64,000 nt of DNA from an uncultured Butyrivibrio sp. (GCA_945928575.1 CAMENP010000011.1:20174-84173); one strand, 5' to 3'. Numbered from the stretch's first letter, positions 45,273 to 56,065 are shown. Notes: generated by a model not told the origin, from the sequence alone. Numbers and translations: made by a program.

Positions 45273-45968
45273 CTATCTGTTGTCCTGTCCATAGTATGCA
45301 TTGGCTCCGTGTTTACGGTTATAATGCTTGTCAAGAAGATACTGCGGAACTCTCTGTGCTCTCGGGTCCAGTACCATTGTATTATATGCCATTTCAGCAA
45401 CATGTTCCATTACTGTCGCATTGTATACCGCATTGGCAGGATCCTTGCCCCACACAAACGGTCCGTGGTTGCGAACAAGTATTCCCGGCGTTGCCATAAC
45501 ATCCGTTCCGTCTATAGCCTCGATGATCACTTTGCCGGTGTTGGCCTCATAATCGCCTTCCACTTCGTCTTTGGTCAATGCTCTTGTGCATATTATATCA
45601 TTGTAGAAATAATCGGCATGGGTCGTTCCGAATGCCGTAATCGGCATTCCTGCCTGTGCAAATGATACTGCCCAATGTGAATGCGTATGTACCACTGCAC
45701 CCATATCTTTAAAATGCTTATATAATTCCACATGTGTCGGCGTATCGGAAGATGGTCTGTAACTGCCTTCCACAACATTGCCGTCAAGGTCAACAACTAC
45801 CATATCCGTGGCTTTCATTCCGTCATAATCAACTCCGCTCGGCTTAATTACGACAAGATTACTGTCACGGTCAATTCCGCTTACATTGCCCCATGTATAA
45901 ATCACAAGTCCCTGTCTTACAAGTTCAAGATTCGCATCAAGAACCTTCTCTTTCAATTCTTCAAGCAT
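45273..45968 (-). CDS. araD: L-ribulose-5-phosphate 4-epimerase
   Basis: A 231-residue class II aldolase-fold enzyme converting L-ribulose-5-phosphate to D-xylulose-5-phosphate. It has [20 protein letters not shown], the zinc ligands in [13 protein letters not shown], and [11 protein letters not shown]. The length and PSSDTPTH motif fit AraD rather than fuculose aldolase. No other arabinose genes are adjacent. It starts 14 bp after the TPR/ATPase-like gene stops. Confidence 0.92.
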   Translation of the reverse strand: MLEELKEKVLDANLELVRQGLVIYTWGNVSGIDRDSNLVVIKPSGVDYDGMKATDMVVVDLDGNVVEGSYRPSSDTPTHVELYKHFKDMGAVVHTHSHWAVSFAQAGMPITAFGTTHADYFYNDIICTRALTKDEVEGDYEANTGKVIIEAIDGTDVMATPGILVRNHGPFVWGKDPANAVYNATVMEHVAEMAYNTMVLDPRAQRVPQYLLDKHYNRKHGANAYYGQDNR

Positions 45969-45982
45969 CCGGATGCCTCCTT

Positions 45983-48748
45983 CTATGATATAAAATCTTT
46001 ATCTTTAAGTATGATCAATCCGCCGTTTTTCTTAGATGACCGGCGTTTTCCCCTGCGTCCGCTATGTTCGATCGCATCATCCACAATTTTCCTGATGTCC
46101 TCAACTGCCTTGGAAGCATCTCCGGTATCAACTCCGCCCACGAGAAGGTATAATTTAAGTAAAGCTTTCTCGCCTATAATATAACCTTTTTCACGCGCAT
46201 AGTCCTTAGCTGCTGCCACAAGTTCATTTACCGAATATCTTCTTACCTCGACACGATAGTCAAACATTCCCGAAAGGCCCGGAACTTCCGCAAAAATACG
46301 GTTAATCGAATAATCTTCACCCGTTATGATCACAAGCATTGATTCCGTATCGCCTTCCATTACCTGCGCAAGTTCTTTGGCTGATTCTTTGGTAAGCTGT
46401 CCGGCATTCTCTATGATAAGCGTGGTTCCCTTAATCTTATCAACGGATGCCAATATACTCTTGCTGTTTATGGCCGCTGCATTGGTCTTGGCTATGCGGA
46501 GTTTCTTATTGCTGTCCTCCGCGTGCAGTGCTTTGAACAGATCGATTGCAAAATCCGTTTTATTGGTCTTGGCTCTTCCGACTACGGCAATATTACCGTG
46601 TGCCGAAGTTCCGTCCGGAATTTCACGTTTCTTGTTATTGATAATCTCTGCCGCCGTTTCCTCCATTCCATTGATGAAAAGATATTTCTGCAGATATCGG
46701 CGTTCCGAAGGCTTAAGGACATAGTCATTGTCGTCATCTTCGTCTTCAACCGTAGCCGTCATCTCATCCGGAGCTGTATTGTGTTCTTCCTCATATGCGG
46801 CAATCTCATCTTCGGAAAACTCTTCCTCCGCAGTATCGTCTGCCATTATTTCTCCGGCATCGTCCGTTTCATCTTCAACGTACTCTTCCTCGGCAACAAC
46901 TGTCGGTGCTTCTTCACCGGCTCTGGCATCCAGTTCCTCCTGAACCTCGGCCATAAGTTTGGCTGCAATATCATTAATAGCATTCTCCGCAGCATCATTG
47001 ATCATCTGCTCATCGTCGGAGATTTCCTCTGACTCTGCAGCTTCGGTTTCTGTATCAGTTTCCGGCACACCCTCGATTTCAGTTTCTGTATCAGCTTCCG
47101 GTGCATCCTCTGTTTCCGGTGCATTTTCTCCGGCTGAATCCTGCATGGATTCCATCCACTGCATTATGTCCATCTGGCCGTCTATTACTTCGCTTTCCTC
47201 CGGCTCTGCAGGTTCCAGAACTGCTTTTTTTACAGCCTCCGCAACCGACTCTTCCGGCTCCGTCGCATCGGTTTCCGGCTCTTCCTGAGGTTCATCATCT
47301 TCGGTGACAAGTCTGACCATGTACTCATCGTCTTCTTCAGGTTCAGCTGCCTTTGAAGTGTTCTCTTCTTCCACCTCTTCCGCCGGTTCTTCCTGTTTCT
47401 CTATAATCGTCTCAAAATCTTCTATAATGAATTCAGGATTGGCACCGGTCTCGCCCTCCATCTCACTCTTCTCAACGATGTATTTAGGAAGCGCGCCCTC
47501 TGGCAACGGAATATCTGCCGTCATCGGTTCTTTCGTGTCATCTGCCATAACACTTCTGTATCTGTTCCAATGATGTGTATTAATGCGGATTTCCTTGGTC
47601 GGTTCGTCTATGCCCTCATATATATCTTTATACTTGTCTTCGATACTTTCCGGTTCAGGCTCTTTCTCCGTTTCCGGCTGCTCTTCGGTCTCTTCGGCTT
47701 CTTCCTGCTCCTCTTCCGCCTCCGGCTGTTCTTCGGTCTCCTCGGCTTTTTCCTGCTCCTCTTCCGCCTCCGGCTGCTCTTCGGCCTCTTCCTGCTCTTT
47801 CTCCGCCTCCGGCTGTTCTTCCGGTTCTTCCCAGGCATCTTCCTCAGGTTCCGGAAGTTCCTCCGTTTCTCCGGACTCAGTGATTTCCGGCTGTTCTCCG
47901 TCTTCTGCCGGTTCATCCGTCTCTTCTTCACCCGTGCCGTTTATTCCGCCGAGGATCTTAGCCATGCTTTCGGCTAGCTGCGCCTGTATATTTTGAGTAT
48001 CATATATAGAATAATCTTTTTCCTGTACTTTATATTCTTCCTGTGGTTCAGGTTCTTTAATTTCCTCATGTTCAATGTCAGGCTCGCTGTCATATTCCGG
48101 TGCAATCGTGCTGTATTCCATACCGGCCGCACGGTATTCTTCCATCATATCAAGCTTGGCTTTCTGTGATTTGGTAAGTTCGGCATAGCGGTTCTTAAGC
48201 CTCAATGCCTTCTCCACGTATTCTCCTTCATTGAACCAGAGGATCAGGTCATCACATTCACGAACACATTCATCAATTCTTCCTGCCTGCGCATAAAGTT
48301 CGGCAAGTTCATATTCATATTGCTCGTCAAGCTCGCTCTGCTTGTACTCCTCGAGAATTTCTATAAGACGTTCAACAGGCACCTTCCGCGCCTTGTTAAG
48401 CTTGTACATAAGGATATACTTCTCAGTATCTCTCGTCGCCGCCTCCACAAATTCATTATACAGATCATCAGCTTCATCAAGGTCGTTTATAGCGATTGAA
48501 ATCTCCGTGAGCTTGTATATAAGCCTTTTGCCGCCAAGATTTCTGTTATACGCATACACACAGATGTTGCGCGCATCCTTAAGCCTTCCGGCTCTCTCAT
48601 AGACATCCTCGGCGATGGCAAGCTCAGACCACTTCTTGACTTTACGCCATTCGATTGTATCAACAACCTTGGCCGCAGCCTCATAATCGCCTTTGTCACG
48701 TAATTTATTTATCTGTTCAAGTTTAATTCCAAATTCAACTCGGTCCAC
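45983..48748 (-). CDS. TPR protein with a long acidic repeat region and degenerate AAA-like C-terminal domain
   Basis: A 921-residue protein with three parts. Residues 1-210 are helical TPR-like repeats ([30 protein letters not shown]). Residues 215-650 are highly acidic, low-complexity, with tandem units [16 protein letters not shown] and a second group of PE(A/T)DTETE repeats. Residues 670-921 look like an AAA+-type ATPase ([20 protein letters not shown] at the P-loop, [12 protein letters not shown] at Walker B), but the P-loop reads GRAKTNKT with Asn in place of the Gly before Lys, so nucleotide hydrolysis is uncertain. Start is GTG after AGAGG. It follows the SMC-like gene by 78 bp in the same direction. 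I do not know its function. Confidence 0.72.
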   Translation of the reverse strand: MDRVEFGIKLEQINKLRDKGDYEAAAKVVDTIEWRKVKKWSELAIAEDVYERAGRLKDARNICVYAYNRNLGGKRLIYKLTEISIAINDLDEADDLYNEFVEAATRDTEKYILMYKLNKARKVPVERLIEILEEYKQSELDEQYEYELAELYAQAGRIDECVRECDDLILWFNEGEYVEKALRLKNRYAELTKSQKAKLDMMEEYRAAGMEYSTIAPEYDSEPDIEHEEIKEPEPQEEYKVQEKDYSIYDTQNIQAQLAESMAKILGGINGTGEEETDEPAEDGEQPEITESGETEELPEPEEDAWEEPEEQPEAEKEQEEAEEQPEAEEEQEKAEETEEQPEAEEEQEEAEETEEQPETEKEPEPESIEDKYKDIYEGIDEPTKEIRINTHHWNRYRSVMADDTKEPMTADIPLPEGALPKYIVEKSEMEGETGANPEFIIEDFETIIEKQEEPAEEVEEENTSKAAEPEEDDEYMVRLVTEDDEPQEEPETDATEPEESVAEAVKKAVLEPAEPEESEVIDGQMDIMQWMESMQDSAGENAPETEDAPEADTETEIEGVPETDTETEAAESEEISDDEQMINDAAENAINDIAAKLMAEVQEELDARAGEEAPTVVAEEEYVEDETDDAGEIMADDTAEEEFSEDEIAAYEEEHNTAPDEMTATVEDEDDDNDYVLKPSERRYLQKYLFINGMEETAAEIINNKKREIPDGTSAHGNIAVVGRAKTNKTDFAIDLFKALHAEDSNKKLRIAKTNAAAINSKSILASVDKIKGTTLIIENAGQLTKESAKELAQVMEGDTESMLVIITGEDYSINRIFAEVPGLSGMFDYRVEVRRYSVNELVAAAKDYAREKGYIIGEKALLKLYLLVGGVDTGDASKAVEDIRKIVDDAIEHSGRRGKRRSSKKNGGLIILKDKDFIS
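47650..47830 (-). repeat. In-frame acidic tandem repeat
   Basis: About four imperfect copies of a unit of up to 48 bp encoding [20 protein letters not shown] blocks inside the TPR/ATPase-like gene. A Glu-rich repeat this regular is prone to copy-number change. Confidence 0.8.
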
Positions 48749-48826
48749 ACCAATTACCTCTCATTCTGTAAAGCGGAATTTTCTCTAATAATTTATTGTA
48801 TCACAGCGGCATATCAATGTCAAAAA

Positions 48827-51800
48827 TCACGCGTTAAAAAAATCCTCAATCGTTGACTGTTCGTAATCGAGCGGTACATAGTCCATTTCATCGGCTTTAA
48901 CCTGACTTCTGTAATCAACAACAACCGTCTGCTGTCTGCCTGCCACAAGTTTCTGTCCGAGGATGTAATTTACGTCAAACATTCTTGTAATTGCCGGTGT
49001 TGCACCTCTTGCCGGGACAATCAACTGGACATGGTTGGTCTTAAGCATACCGAAAATCGGTTCCCAGATATATACATCTTTGGCCGCGCCGAATGGGTTA
49101 TCAATAAAAATAGTTTTACCGGTTATCTGTGAATCCTTATTGGCTGAATTCAGACACGCAATATAATTGATAATTGCTATAAGGAACTGTATGTAGATAC
49201 CCTGCGACTGGCCCGTGCTTCCGACTGCCTCCTCGTATCTCAGATAACGGCTCTGGTCCTTAATATGCTCCCTCTTGTAAAGTGAGAGTTTAATACTGTT
49301 CATATCCTGGACTATAACCGAAAACAGCCGTTTCCACGAAAGCCGTCCCTTAATGTATTTAAGTTTGTCTTCCGGAGAATGAAAAGTTTCCGCTGCCGAC
49401 ACAGTCTCATTGATATATACTGACATTCTATCCTTATACATATCTTCTCTGATATACGGAACCGATAATGTGATTATAGGTATAACATCATCATCTAGTG
49501 TAATGCGTGATAACTTCGGAAGCCTGTCAAGCTCGGTTCTGATATTGCTGCATATCTGTATACATCTGTCCTCAAACCTGTCCTTGATATGTTCCATCTC
49601 ATCAAGGCTTTTGTCAATTCTGTCACGTTCAAGCGATATACACTCATTGGTCTGCTTAAGTCCATCCGTCATCGCCGCCACGTCCGCCGCACACTGCGGA
49701 AGGTCAACCGATGTCATGATTTCCTGCGCAAGTTCATATGCCTTAAGATCTTCCAATGAAGTTATAAGTTTCTGTTTTCTATTATAAAAATCTGTTTTAA
49801 GTCTGTCTTCTTCTTTGAGGACACGGTTATATTCTTTACGCAGTTCATCGTATGATGCCATATCCGCAATCAACGTTTCATCTGCTGTTTCACGGTCAGA
49901 AAGCCCTGCATTGGCGACTATTCTCTCCAAGTCGCGCTCCATGACCATCGCATCCCGGTTATCGTTTTCAAGCTGTCTGATCTGTGTTTTAATTTCACTC
50001 CGTCTTGAGGTGATTTCAGACATCTTATGCCGGAATACAACTATGCTCTCCTTCGGATTATCATCACTTATGCGTTCAAAAACCCCGTATTTCTCTTCAT
50101 ATGACCTGCGCGCATGCTCAATGCTTCCTTCGATTCTGTTTCTGGATGCTGACTGTGCATCAATTTCAGAATCTTTGGCAGCCGCTTTGCGGTCCGAATC
50201 GTTAATTTCACGGCGTAGATTCTCAATATATGCCTCATCACGGATCACAAGCAGCCCCTTTTCAAGATTCTCCTTGGCATCCTCAAGCGACATACCGTTA
50301 CGTTTTATGTTTCGCTCGGATTTATCCATTGCCGCACGGCAATTGTTCATAAGTCTTGTCTTATCCTCTATATCGCCGTTGCGGCCGGTTATAAGCTCCT
50401 GCAAAGCCGCAAATCTGGCATCAACTGCCTCTTCATCCATGCCCTCAGGGTTGGCGGCATCATCATTTTCACGGTAATACGGTCTGTAAATACTATTATA
50501 GACTTCATCCGCCCTGTCTATATCGGCTCTTATTCTGTCGCGGTTATTGACAGCATTTTCAAGCTTAACGGCAAGATTTTCTTCGTTTCGGGCGGCCGTA
50601 TCATATTCCGCCGCGGTCTTATCCGCCTCAGCCCGCACTTTCTTTCTGCGTTCACGCAGCCCGATAAGTTCCGCATAAAGAGCCAGATTGTCCTCGAGGA
50701 GCTTTTTACGTGCCGTACATTCATCAAGATGTTCTTTTTCAGCTGTAAGCGCCTTATTCAACGCCTCGTTTCTCACGGTTTCGGCGGATATTGTCCTGTT
50801 ACACAGCTCGATTTCATCCTGCAGCCGGGCCATATTTTCTTCAATCTGCTCAAGCTCCGATTTAATCGTTTCGGCCGGTTCATCCTCCATAACCGCTCTT
50901 GCGGTTGTGATATCATCTCTTATAACTTCAGCTTTATCACGGATGCCCGCAAGACTGTCTTTTGCAGTCTTCAATTCCTCCGATATATTGTCCGTCTCAG
51001 CTGCAAGCGCCGCTTCATCCCAGAGAAAATCCATTCTCTTATATGCGGCATTCATACTGTCTGCATCCGGGAAATCCATTTCATTTCTGATAATAGGAAC
51101 CATATAAGTTCCGGTATTCATAGAATAAATAACCTTATCCGCAACTATCGCATCATATGCATCTCCGGCAACGATCACATAAGGCAGGTATGGATATTCC
51201 CTTATCATATCCACGCCGGCATCGCGGCCCGCACGGACAGTGTTTCCGTAACGGCCTCTGAGGTAATCCAAAACCGCCTCAAACCTGCTGTCATGATCAG
51301 GCACTTTATGTTCTTTGATACTGTCAAGGTATGCCTGAAGACTGTTAATTTCACTTTCTTTCTCTATCTGCTGTTTTAATGTGCTGTCATAGATCTGCTG
51401 CATCGTGTGCACAAGCGCATCACGGCTGCAATTATATATATTACACAATGTTGATATATGAGCGGCTCTCTTTGCTGCGGCTTCATAACGCATTGCCCCT
51501 TTATCATGGTCTTCCTTCATACGCTCATATCTGTTCTGTGCAACAGCTGCCTTCTGTTCATTGTCACGGATAATTCCGGCACTCTTAGCGGTATTTTCGT
51601 CAAGCGAAGCAATGTTATTACGGCTCTTTTCAATATCATTTCCATTGTCTTCATATGCCTGGCCGAGCGCATCCGCAACGATAAGTGAACACGCCTTAAG
51701 GCCTGCCATAAGATTGCTTTCTTTAGCAATGCAGATGGAGTTGACCTCATCATATATTCCTTTTTCACTGCTCATCCCCGCAAAAAGAGAGCGCACTTTC

Positions 51801-53194
51801 TCTTTCTCTGCCTCATATTCGGATTTAATGTCTGAAACAGTTTCCTCTGCCCTGTCAAGAAGTGTAAGGTTTGATTTTTTCTTTTCGGTATAAAACCTGT
51901 ATTTCAAAGCCGCAAGCCGGTGCATGGACTCTATTATCTCTTCATCATCCTTGCTGCGGTTGGCAATGATTTCTTTTAATTTGTCATACTCTGCGCCTGC
52001 ATCGGTATAATCCCTGTACTCAACAGCAATATCATTAAGCCTTATCCGTTCTTTAAGGCCTGCGCTGCGGCTCGTAATCGTATTCCTTGCCGCTATTGTC
52101 TCCTCTATAAGACTGTTCAATTCATTCAGTTCATTATACTCTTCCTCTATCTCGGCACGGGCTACTCCCGCGGCTGCCATATCGTATTCTTCATCCAGCG
52201 ATGCATATGTCTTTTCCAGATTCTCCAGCTGTTCTTTCTTTCCCGCAAGTTCCTTCCGGCATGCCATAAGGCATCCGACAAGTCCATCCGCCGTACGCTC
52301 TTTCCTGTCGTACATTTCTCCGATTGTCCCGAGTCCGTCCGCAAATTCATCCAGCAGTTCCATCTGCCTGTCATATCCGGCAATCTCACCGCGGCGTTTT
52401 GCAAGTTCAATAAGTTTGTCCTTTATATCAAGAAGCGTCCTGGCCATTTCGTCGTCATCGGCCTCACCGTTACGGATACGGTTATTGTAGGATTTCTCGA
52501 TTATCTCCTCAATGAGAAGATCCTCAACAACTTTTCTTGTAGTCTTATAACTGTTTTCAAAATAAGTCCGGACATGTCCCTCCGTCTTATTGATTCCGCG
52601 GATAATTTCCCACTGGCTCTCGTGGAGTCCATAGTTACTTATAAAATTCTGGTAATCTCCCTTTCGTTCAAAAATATGTACTTCAACCCCATAATCATGT
52701 TTTTCAAGGTCGCGCAGATATGCCTTAAGTCCATTGTATGTCACGCGTTCGCTTCCGTTTGAAAGCGGCAGGTTCTTAATATCATTGTCCCCGAATTCCT
52801 TATAGAAAATACAGTAGTTAAAATACTCAATGCTTGCGAGTTCTCTTTGTGAATCCTCGGAATTGTCCTTACCCTTGCGCGCACAGAAGCCGGTCGTCAT
52901 ATAGCGGTAGCCATCCCTTACATCGCACGCATCCAGTTTCCATTCTATCAATGAATGAATTACCGTATTAACACCCGGTGTCCTGAAAAGTTTCTCAACA
53001 GGCTGTTTGTCGTCAAGCGTACAGTTAGGTATCAGATTCTGCAAAAGCAAAAGCATGAGCACACTTTTGCCACCGCCGTTTGCGAGGTCATATATACTGT
53101 TTCTGCACGAAAAACGCATCATGAAATCGTCATAAAATTGTGTACCGAAATTATATTTTACATTGTTAACCCTGATTCTGTTAATCTGCGGCAT
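48827..53194 (-). CDS. JetC/MukB-like SMC ATPase of a condensin/Wadjet-type complex
   Basis: A 1455-residue SMC-related ATPase. The start MPQINRIRVNNVKYNFG at 53194 follows AAGGAGG. The Walker A loop NGGGKSVL is at residues 39-46. Long antiparallel coiled coils (about 280-620 and 735-1230) flank a hinge-like globular part (about 625-730, VPDHDSRFEAVLDYLRGRYG). The C-terminal head has the signature GSTGQSQG (1325-1332) and a Walker B FIDNPFGAA (from 1363) with Asn where the catalytic Glu is expected. Overall this is the JetC/MksF layout (SbcC/MukB-like Walker B domain). Its start overlaps the JetB-like gene by 14 bp. It would form an ATP-driven DNA-loop-extruding complex with the two upstream products. 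Confidence 0.85.
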   Translation of the reverse strand: MPQINRIRVNNVKYNFGTQFYDDFMMRFSCRNSIYDLANGGGKSVLMLLLLQNLIPNCTLDDKQPVEKLFRTPGVNTVIHSLIEWKLDACDVRDGYRYMTTGFCARKGKDNSEDSQRELASIEYFNYCIFYKEFGDNDIKNLPLSNGSERVTYNGLKAYLRDLEKHDYGVEVHIFERKGDYQNFISNYGLHESQWEIIRGINKTEGHVRTYFENSYKTTRKVVEDLLIEEIIEKSYNNRIRNGEADDDEMARTLLDIKDKLIELAKRRGEIAGYDRQMELLDEFADGLGTIGEMYDRKERTADGLVGCLMACRKELAGKKEQLENLEKTYASLDEEYDMAAAGVARAEIEEEYNELNELNSLIEETIAARNTITSRSAGLKERIRLNDIAVEYRDYTDAGAEYDKLKEIIANRSKDDEEIIESMHRLAALKYRFYTEKKKSNLTLLDRAEETVSDIKSEYEAEKEKVRSLFAGMSSEKGIYDEVNSICIAKESNLMAGLKACSLIVADALGQAYEDNGNDIEKSRNNIASLDENTAKSAGIIRDNEQKAAVAQNRYERMKEDHDKGAMRYEAAAKRAAHISTLCNIYNCSRDALVHTMQQIYDSTLKQQIEKESEINSLQAYLDSIKEHKVPDHDSRFEAVLDYLRGRYGNTVRAGRDAGVDMIREYPYLPYVIVAGDAYDAIVADKVIYSMNTGTYMVPIIRNEMDFPDADSMNAAYKRMDFLWDEAALAAETDNISEELKTAKDSLAGIRDKAEVIRDDITTARAVMEDEPAETIKSELEQIEENMARLQDEIELCNRTISAETVRNEALNKALTAEKEHLDECTARKKLLEDNLALYAELIGLRERRKKVRAEADKTAAEYDTAARNEENLAVKLENAVNNRDRIRADIDRADEVYNSIYRPYYRENDDAANPEGMDEEAVDARFAALQELITGRNGDIEDKTRLMNNCRAAMDKSERNIKRNGMSLEDAKENLEKGLLVIRDEAYIENLRREINDSDRKAAAKDSEIDAQSASRNRIEGSIEHARRSYEEKYGVFERISDDNPKESIVVFRHKMSEITSRRSEIKTQIRQLENDNRDAMVMERDLERIVANAGLSDRETADETLIADMASYDELRKEYNRVLKEEDRLKTDFYNRKQKLITSLEDLKAYELAQEIMTSVDLPQCAADVAAMTDGLKQTNECISLERDRIDKSLDEMEHIKDRFEDRCIQICSNIRTELDRLPKLSRITLDDDVIPIITLSVPYIREDMYKDRMSVYINETVSAAETFHSPEDKLKYIKGRLSWKRLFSVIVQDMNSIKLSLYKREHIKDQSRYLRYEEAVGSTGQSQGIYIQFLIAIINYIACLNSANKDSQITGKTIFIDNPFGAAKDVYIWEPIFGMLKTNHVQLIVPARGATPAITRMFDVNYILGQKLVAGRQQTVVVDYRSQVKADEMDYVPLDYEQSTIEDFFNA

Positions 53195-53909
53195 CTGTAT
53201 TTTCCTCCTTATCCGACGACAGAATTTCATGCAGCCGTCCTCTGTTTTCCTCAAAATACTTCTCGGCGATCGCCTTGAATCTCGGAGTCGGATAGTACAA
53301 TTCTCCCGATTCTATAAACAGATTCTGCGTAATCAGGAAATTAAAAGTCAGCTTCACATATCCCATGCGCGAATTCTTCGCTGCCCGCTGTCCGCTCTTG
53401 TCTTCAACACTTACATCCGGGAGTTCATCCCACACAAGTGCAACTGCCTTGAACGATTTTTCCTCGGCCTCGTCCATCACAATTCCGGCTGAATGGTCTA
53501 TCATTCCTCCGAGAGATGCGCTCACCGCTTTCACAATATCTTCCTGCCTGATATACTCCAGAAATGTCCCGGTCATGGAATCTTTGTAGAATCTGGTTAT
53601 GACCGTATATATTATAAAATATACTAAAAACAATTCTTTATTAAGTCTCAGTCCCATTATTTTCTTCAATTCTTCATTGGAATATCCGAATACCCTGTTG
53701 TCAGCTCCCGCACTTATGAAAAGAGAATCATTATATTCATACAGATTTATATCAAATCTCTTTAAAATCTGTATAACGCAGTCATATACTTCACTGTTAT
53801 GGCTGTACTCATCGTACAGCATAGCATTCGCGCCGCCGGCTTTCACATCCTCGCCCATAAAAAGTGCGGCCACAATATCAAGTGCCTTTTCAAGATTTCT
53901 GTTCTCCAT
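53181..53909 (-). CDS. JetB-like winged-helix (KITE-type) subunit, DUF6063-like
   Basis: A 242-residue protein with two predicted winged-helix-like halves and no catalytic motif. Its place between a JetA-like and a JetC-like gene, and its size, fit JetB/MksE-type KITE subunits that bind the kleisin. I assign the family by context and general appearance (DUF6063-like), not by a motif. The ATG at 53909 follows AGAGG; the TTG at 53930 overlaps the upstream gene. It ends 14 bp inside the SMC gene. Confidence 0.75.
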   Translation of the reverse strand: MENRNLEKALDIVAALFMGEDVKAGGANAMLYDEYSHNSEVYDCVIQILKRFDINLYEYNDSLFISAGADNRVFGYSNEELKKIMGLRLNKELFLVYFIIYTVITRFYKDSMTGTFLEYIRQEDIVKAVSASLGGMIDHSAGIVMDEAEEKSFKAVALVWDELPDVSVEDKSGQRAAKNSRMGYVKLTFNFLITQNLFIESGELYYPTPRFKAIAEKYFEENRGRLHEILSSDKEENTDAAD

Positions 53910-53926
53910 ATTGCCCTGCCTCTCTG

Positions 53927-55453
53927 TCAAATCCTTTTTATCGTAAAATCAGTAATGCTCATTCCCGTATAAGGAATGATTTCATGCAAATTTCCATCCG
54001 CCAGTTCAAGTATAAAATGCATTCCGCTGTATTTAAGAAACTCTTCCCTGTCCATAAGTCCTGCAATAATCTCATCAAGGAAAGTTTCTCCGGTATTCTC
54101 GCCGGCCTGCATGAAATAATCTTTTTTTCCGCAAAGATGCACGAGAAAAGCATAATAATCCCCATTTTTGAAGACTTCACTGCCAAAAATGTTCATAACC
54201 GCGTCATTGTATTCACCCAATGTAAACTCATCATTCTTCGTGAGCATCTCCAGAAGCACATGCATTAGCGCACCCGCATTGCGCCTGAATCTTTCGTCAT
54301 CCAGTTCATCTTCAAACACAATCTCTGCCGCTGACTCTTCTTCTATCCGCTCAGGTGCTTCTGCCTCATACGGCCTGTAACTGAGAATATCTTCGACTTT
54401 AACCAGATCAAACGTCTTATGTATGTTAAGTCCAAGAAAAGGTTTTACCACATATTCAAGTGCCTGCGGCATGTCTTTTTTAATCATAATATCCAGTGCG
54501 CCCTTGAAATCAAACCGGCTCCTTAACCGGCCGAGTTTCGCTTTTCTCACGATTTCATCGGTCCTGATTCCAAGTTCCGTGCAGGCTTTAAGAAGTTCAC
54601 TGTGATTATTCATTGCTATTTTGAGTTCCGTATCAAGCCTGTATATCTGTTCCGCAGCTTTTGAAGAACGACTGTCGTCTGCATCGCCGAACCGGCTCAT
54701 TGCCGATTCTATCAATTCCCTGTTCTTGGCAAATAATTTCTGTTCGTCCGCGAACCATCTTATTCCCGTATCAAAGAAATTCTCATACGCATCAACCCCG
54801 GCAAATACATCTTCCGAGAGAATATCAAGCACTTTATTGCGGCGTAACTTCAACCGCTCCACTTCTTCGTTAATCCTCTTAACAACCTCTGTTCCGCCCT
54901 TGAAATCTTCGGACTCAATCATTTTCTCCAGAAGAAGCTGCTCGACGTTAATACGGCTCTCATCTTTGATTTCCTTGGTTTCAAGATAAAATTCTATTCC
55001 GTCCGGACTTATCGAATACCATACCGTTCCATCCTGTATTCTGCTCTCGAGCAGCTTTACCCTCGATACCCTGCGTACCCTGTCAACCGGGTCATAATAC
55101 TCAAACATAAACGGTCTTCCGTCGTTCTTTAGTTTATCAAATATATAATCCACCAGAATCTTATTATCCTCGGGTGTGAGCGTAATAGCAAAATCACGTC
55201 TGATACACGCACTCATAAAATCATAGTACATCTGATATGTAACGTCGCGTTCTTTAAAGTTATTTTCTTCAATAAAAAAGCGCAGGACAGCCATAAGAAT
55301 ATATCCCATATCAAGATTGTCATAAATACCGTCCTTAAACCATGAGAAGGACACCTCAGACAATTTGAAAAAAGGATAATACTTTCTAAGGTTGAGCATG
55401 CGCTCTTTGTGGTCTGCAATTATGTCATTGACTAAAATATGCTCCTGCGGCAT
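53927..55453 (-). CDS. JetA-like kleisin subunit (DUF5716/JetA family)
   Basis: A 508-residue helical protein, first of the three-gene SMC set. The N-terminal half has winged-helix-like segments (YPFFKLSEVSFSWFKDGIYD), the middle is a coiled coil (about 165-320), and the C-terminal third is again globular after an acidic linker. This matches the kleisin-like JetA family (formerly DUF5716). GGAGG precedes the ATG. It lies 15 bp after recR, suggesting that it belongs to the same transcript as dnaX-ybaB-recR. Confidence 0.78.
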   Translation of the reverse strand: MPQEHILVNDIIADHKERMLNLRKYYPFFKLSEVSFSWFKDGIYDNLDMGYILMAVLRFFIEENNFKERDVTYQMYYDFMSACIRRDFAITLTPEDNKILVDYIFDKLKNDGRPFMFEYYDPVDRVRRVSRVKLLESRIQDGTVWYSISPDGIEFYLETKEIKDESRINVEQLLLEKMIESEDFKGGTEVVKRINEEVERLKLRRNKVLDILSEDVFAGVDAYENFFDTGIRWFADEQKLFAKNRELIESAMSRFGDADDSRSSKAAEQIYRLDTELKIAMNNHSELLKACTELGIRTDEIVRKAKLGRLRSRFDFKGALDIMIKKDMPQALEYVVKPFLGLNIHKTFDLVKVEDILSYRPYEAEAPERIEEESAAEIVFEDELDDERFRRNAGALMHVLLEMLTKNDEFTLGEYNDAVMNIFGSEVFKNGDYYAFLVHLCGKKDYFMQAGENTGETFLDEIIAGLMDREEFLKYSGMHFILELADGNLHEIIPYTGMSITDFTIKRI

Positions 55454-55468
55454 AAGTGCCTCCGTATA

Positions 55469-56065
55469 CTAAAGCTCCGTACGCCCGTCAAGCGCGCGTA
55501 AAAGCGTAACTTCATCTATATATTCAAGATCTCCTCCGACCGGAACTCCGCTCGCTATTCTTGTGACCTTTATTCCCGTCGGCTTGATCAATTTGGAAAG
55601 ATACATCGCCGTGGCCTCTCCTTCAAGGCTTGAATTCGTGGCTATAATAACCTCGTCCACATCCCCCTGGAGTCTTATGAGAAGTTCTTTGATCTTAATA
55701 TCGTTCGGGCCTATTCCAAGCATCGGCGAGATTGCTCCGTGCAATACATGATACACTCCGGTATACTTGCCGGTCTTCTCATACGCCGCAAGATCCCTTG
55801 TATTCTCAACAACCATAATCTCTTTATGATTGCGTTGTGTATCCCTGCAGATAGGACACTCGTCACTGTCCGTAAGTGTCTGGCATACCTTACAGTAATG
55901 CACGTTGTTCTTGGCATCGACTATTGCCTGTGCCAAGCCTTCCGCCCGCTCCTTCGGCATATTTATTATATGAAAAGCAAGGCGCTGCGCCGTCTTGGCG
56001 CCAACGCCCGGAAGTCCTGCCAATTCTTCAATTAACCTGCTTATCTGCTTTCCGTAGTAATCCAT
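55469..56065 (-). CDS. recR: Recombination protein RecR
   Basis: A 198-residue RecFOR-pathway protein that loads RecA at gaps. It has the helix-hairpin-helix AGLPGVGAKTAQRLAFHI, a C4 zinc finger (CKVC...CPIC), and the TOPRIM domain (IMVVENTRDLAAYE, EVIIATNSSLEGEATA). Length is normal. Its start overlaps the ybaB stop by 1 bp. Confidence 0.97.
   Translation of the reverse strand: MDYYGKQISRLIEELAGLPGVGAKTAQRLAFHIINMPKERAEGLAQAIVDAKNNVHYCKVCQTLTDSDECPICRDTQRNHKEIMVVENTRDLAAYEKTGKYTGVYHVLHGAISPMLGIGPNDIKIKELLIRLQGDVDEVIIATNSSLEGEATAMYLSKLIKPTGIKVTRIASGVPVGGDLEYIDEVTLLRALDGRTEL

Noticed and set aside
47650..47830. CRISPR-like repetition
   Set aside because: The repeats are contiguous, in frame and coding, without spacers.
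47583..47996. Ser/Cys-rich and Phe/Leu-rich plus-strand frames opposite the acidic repeat
   Set aside because: Mirror products of the GAA/GAG-rich repeat on the minus strand; no start signals.
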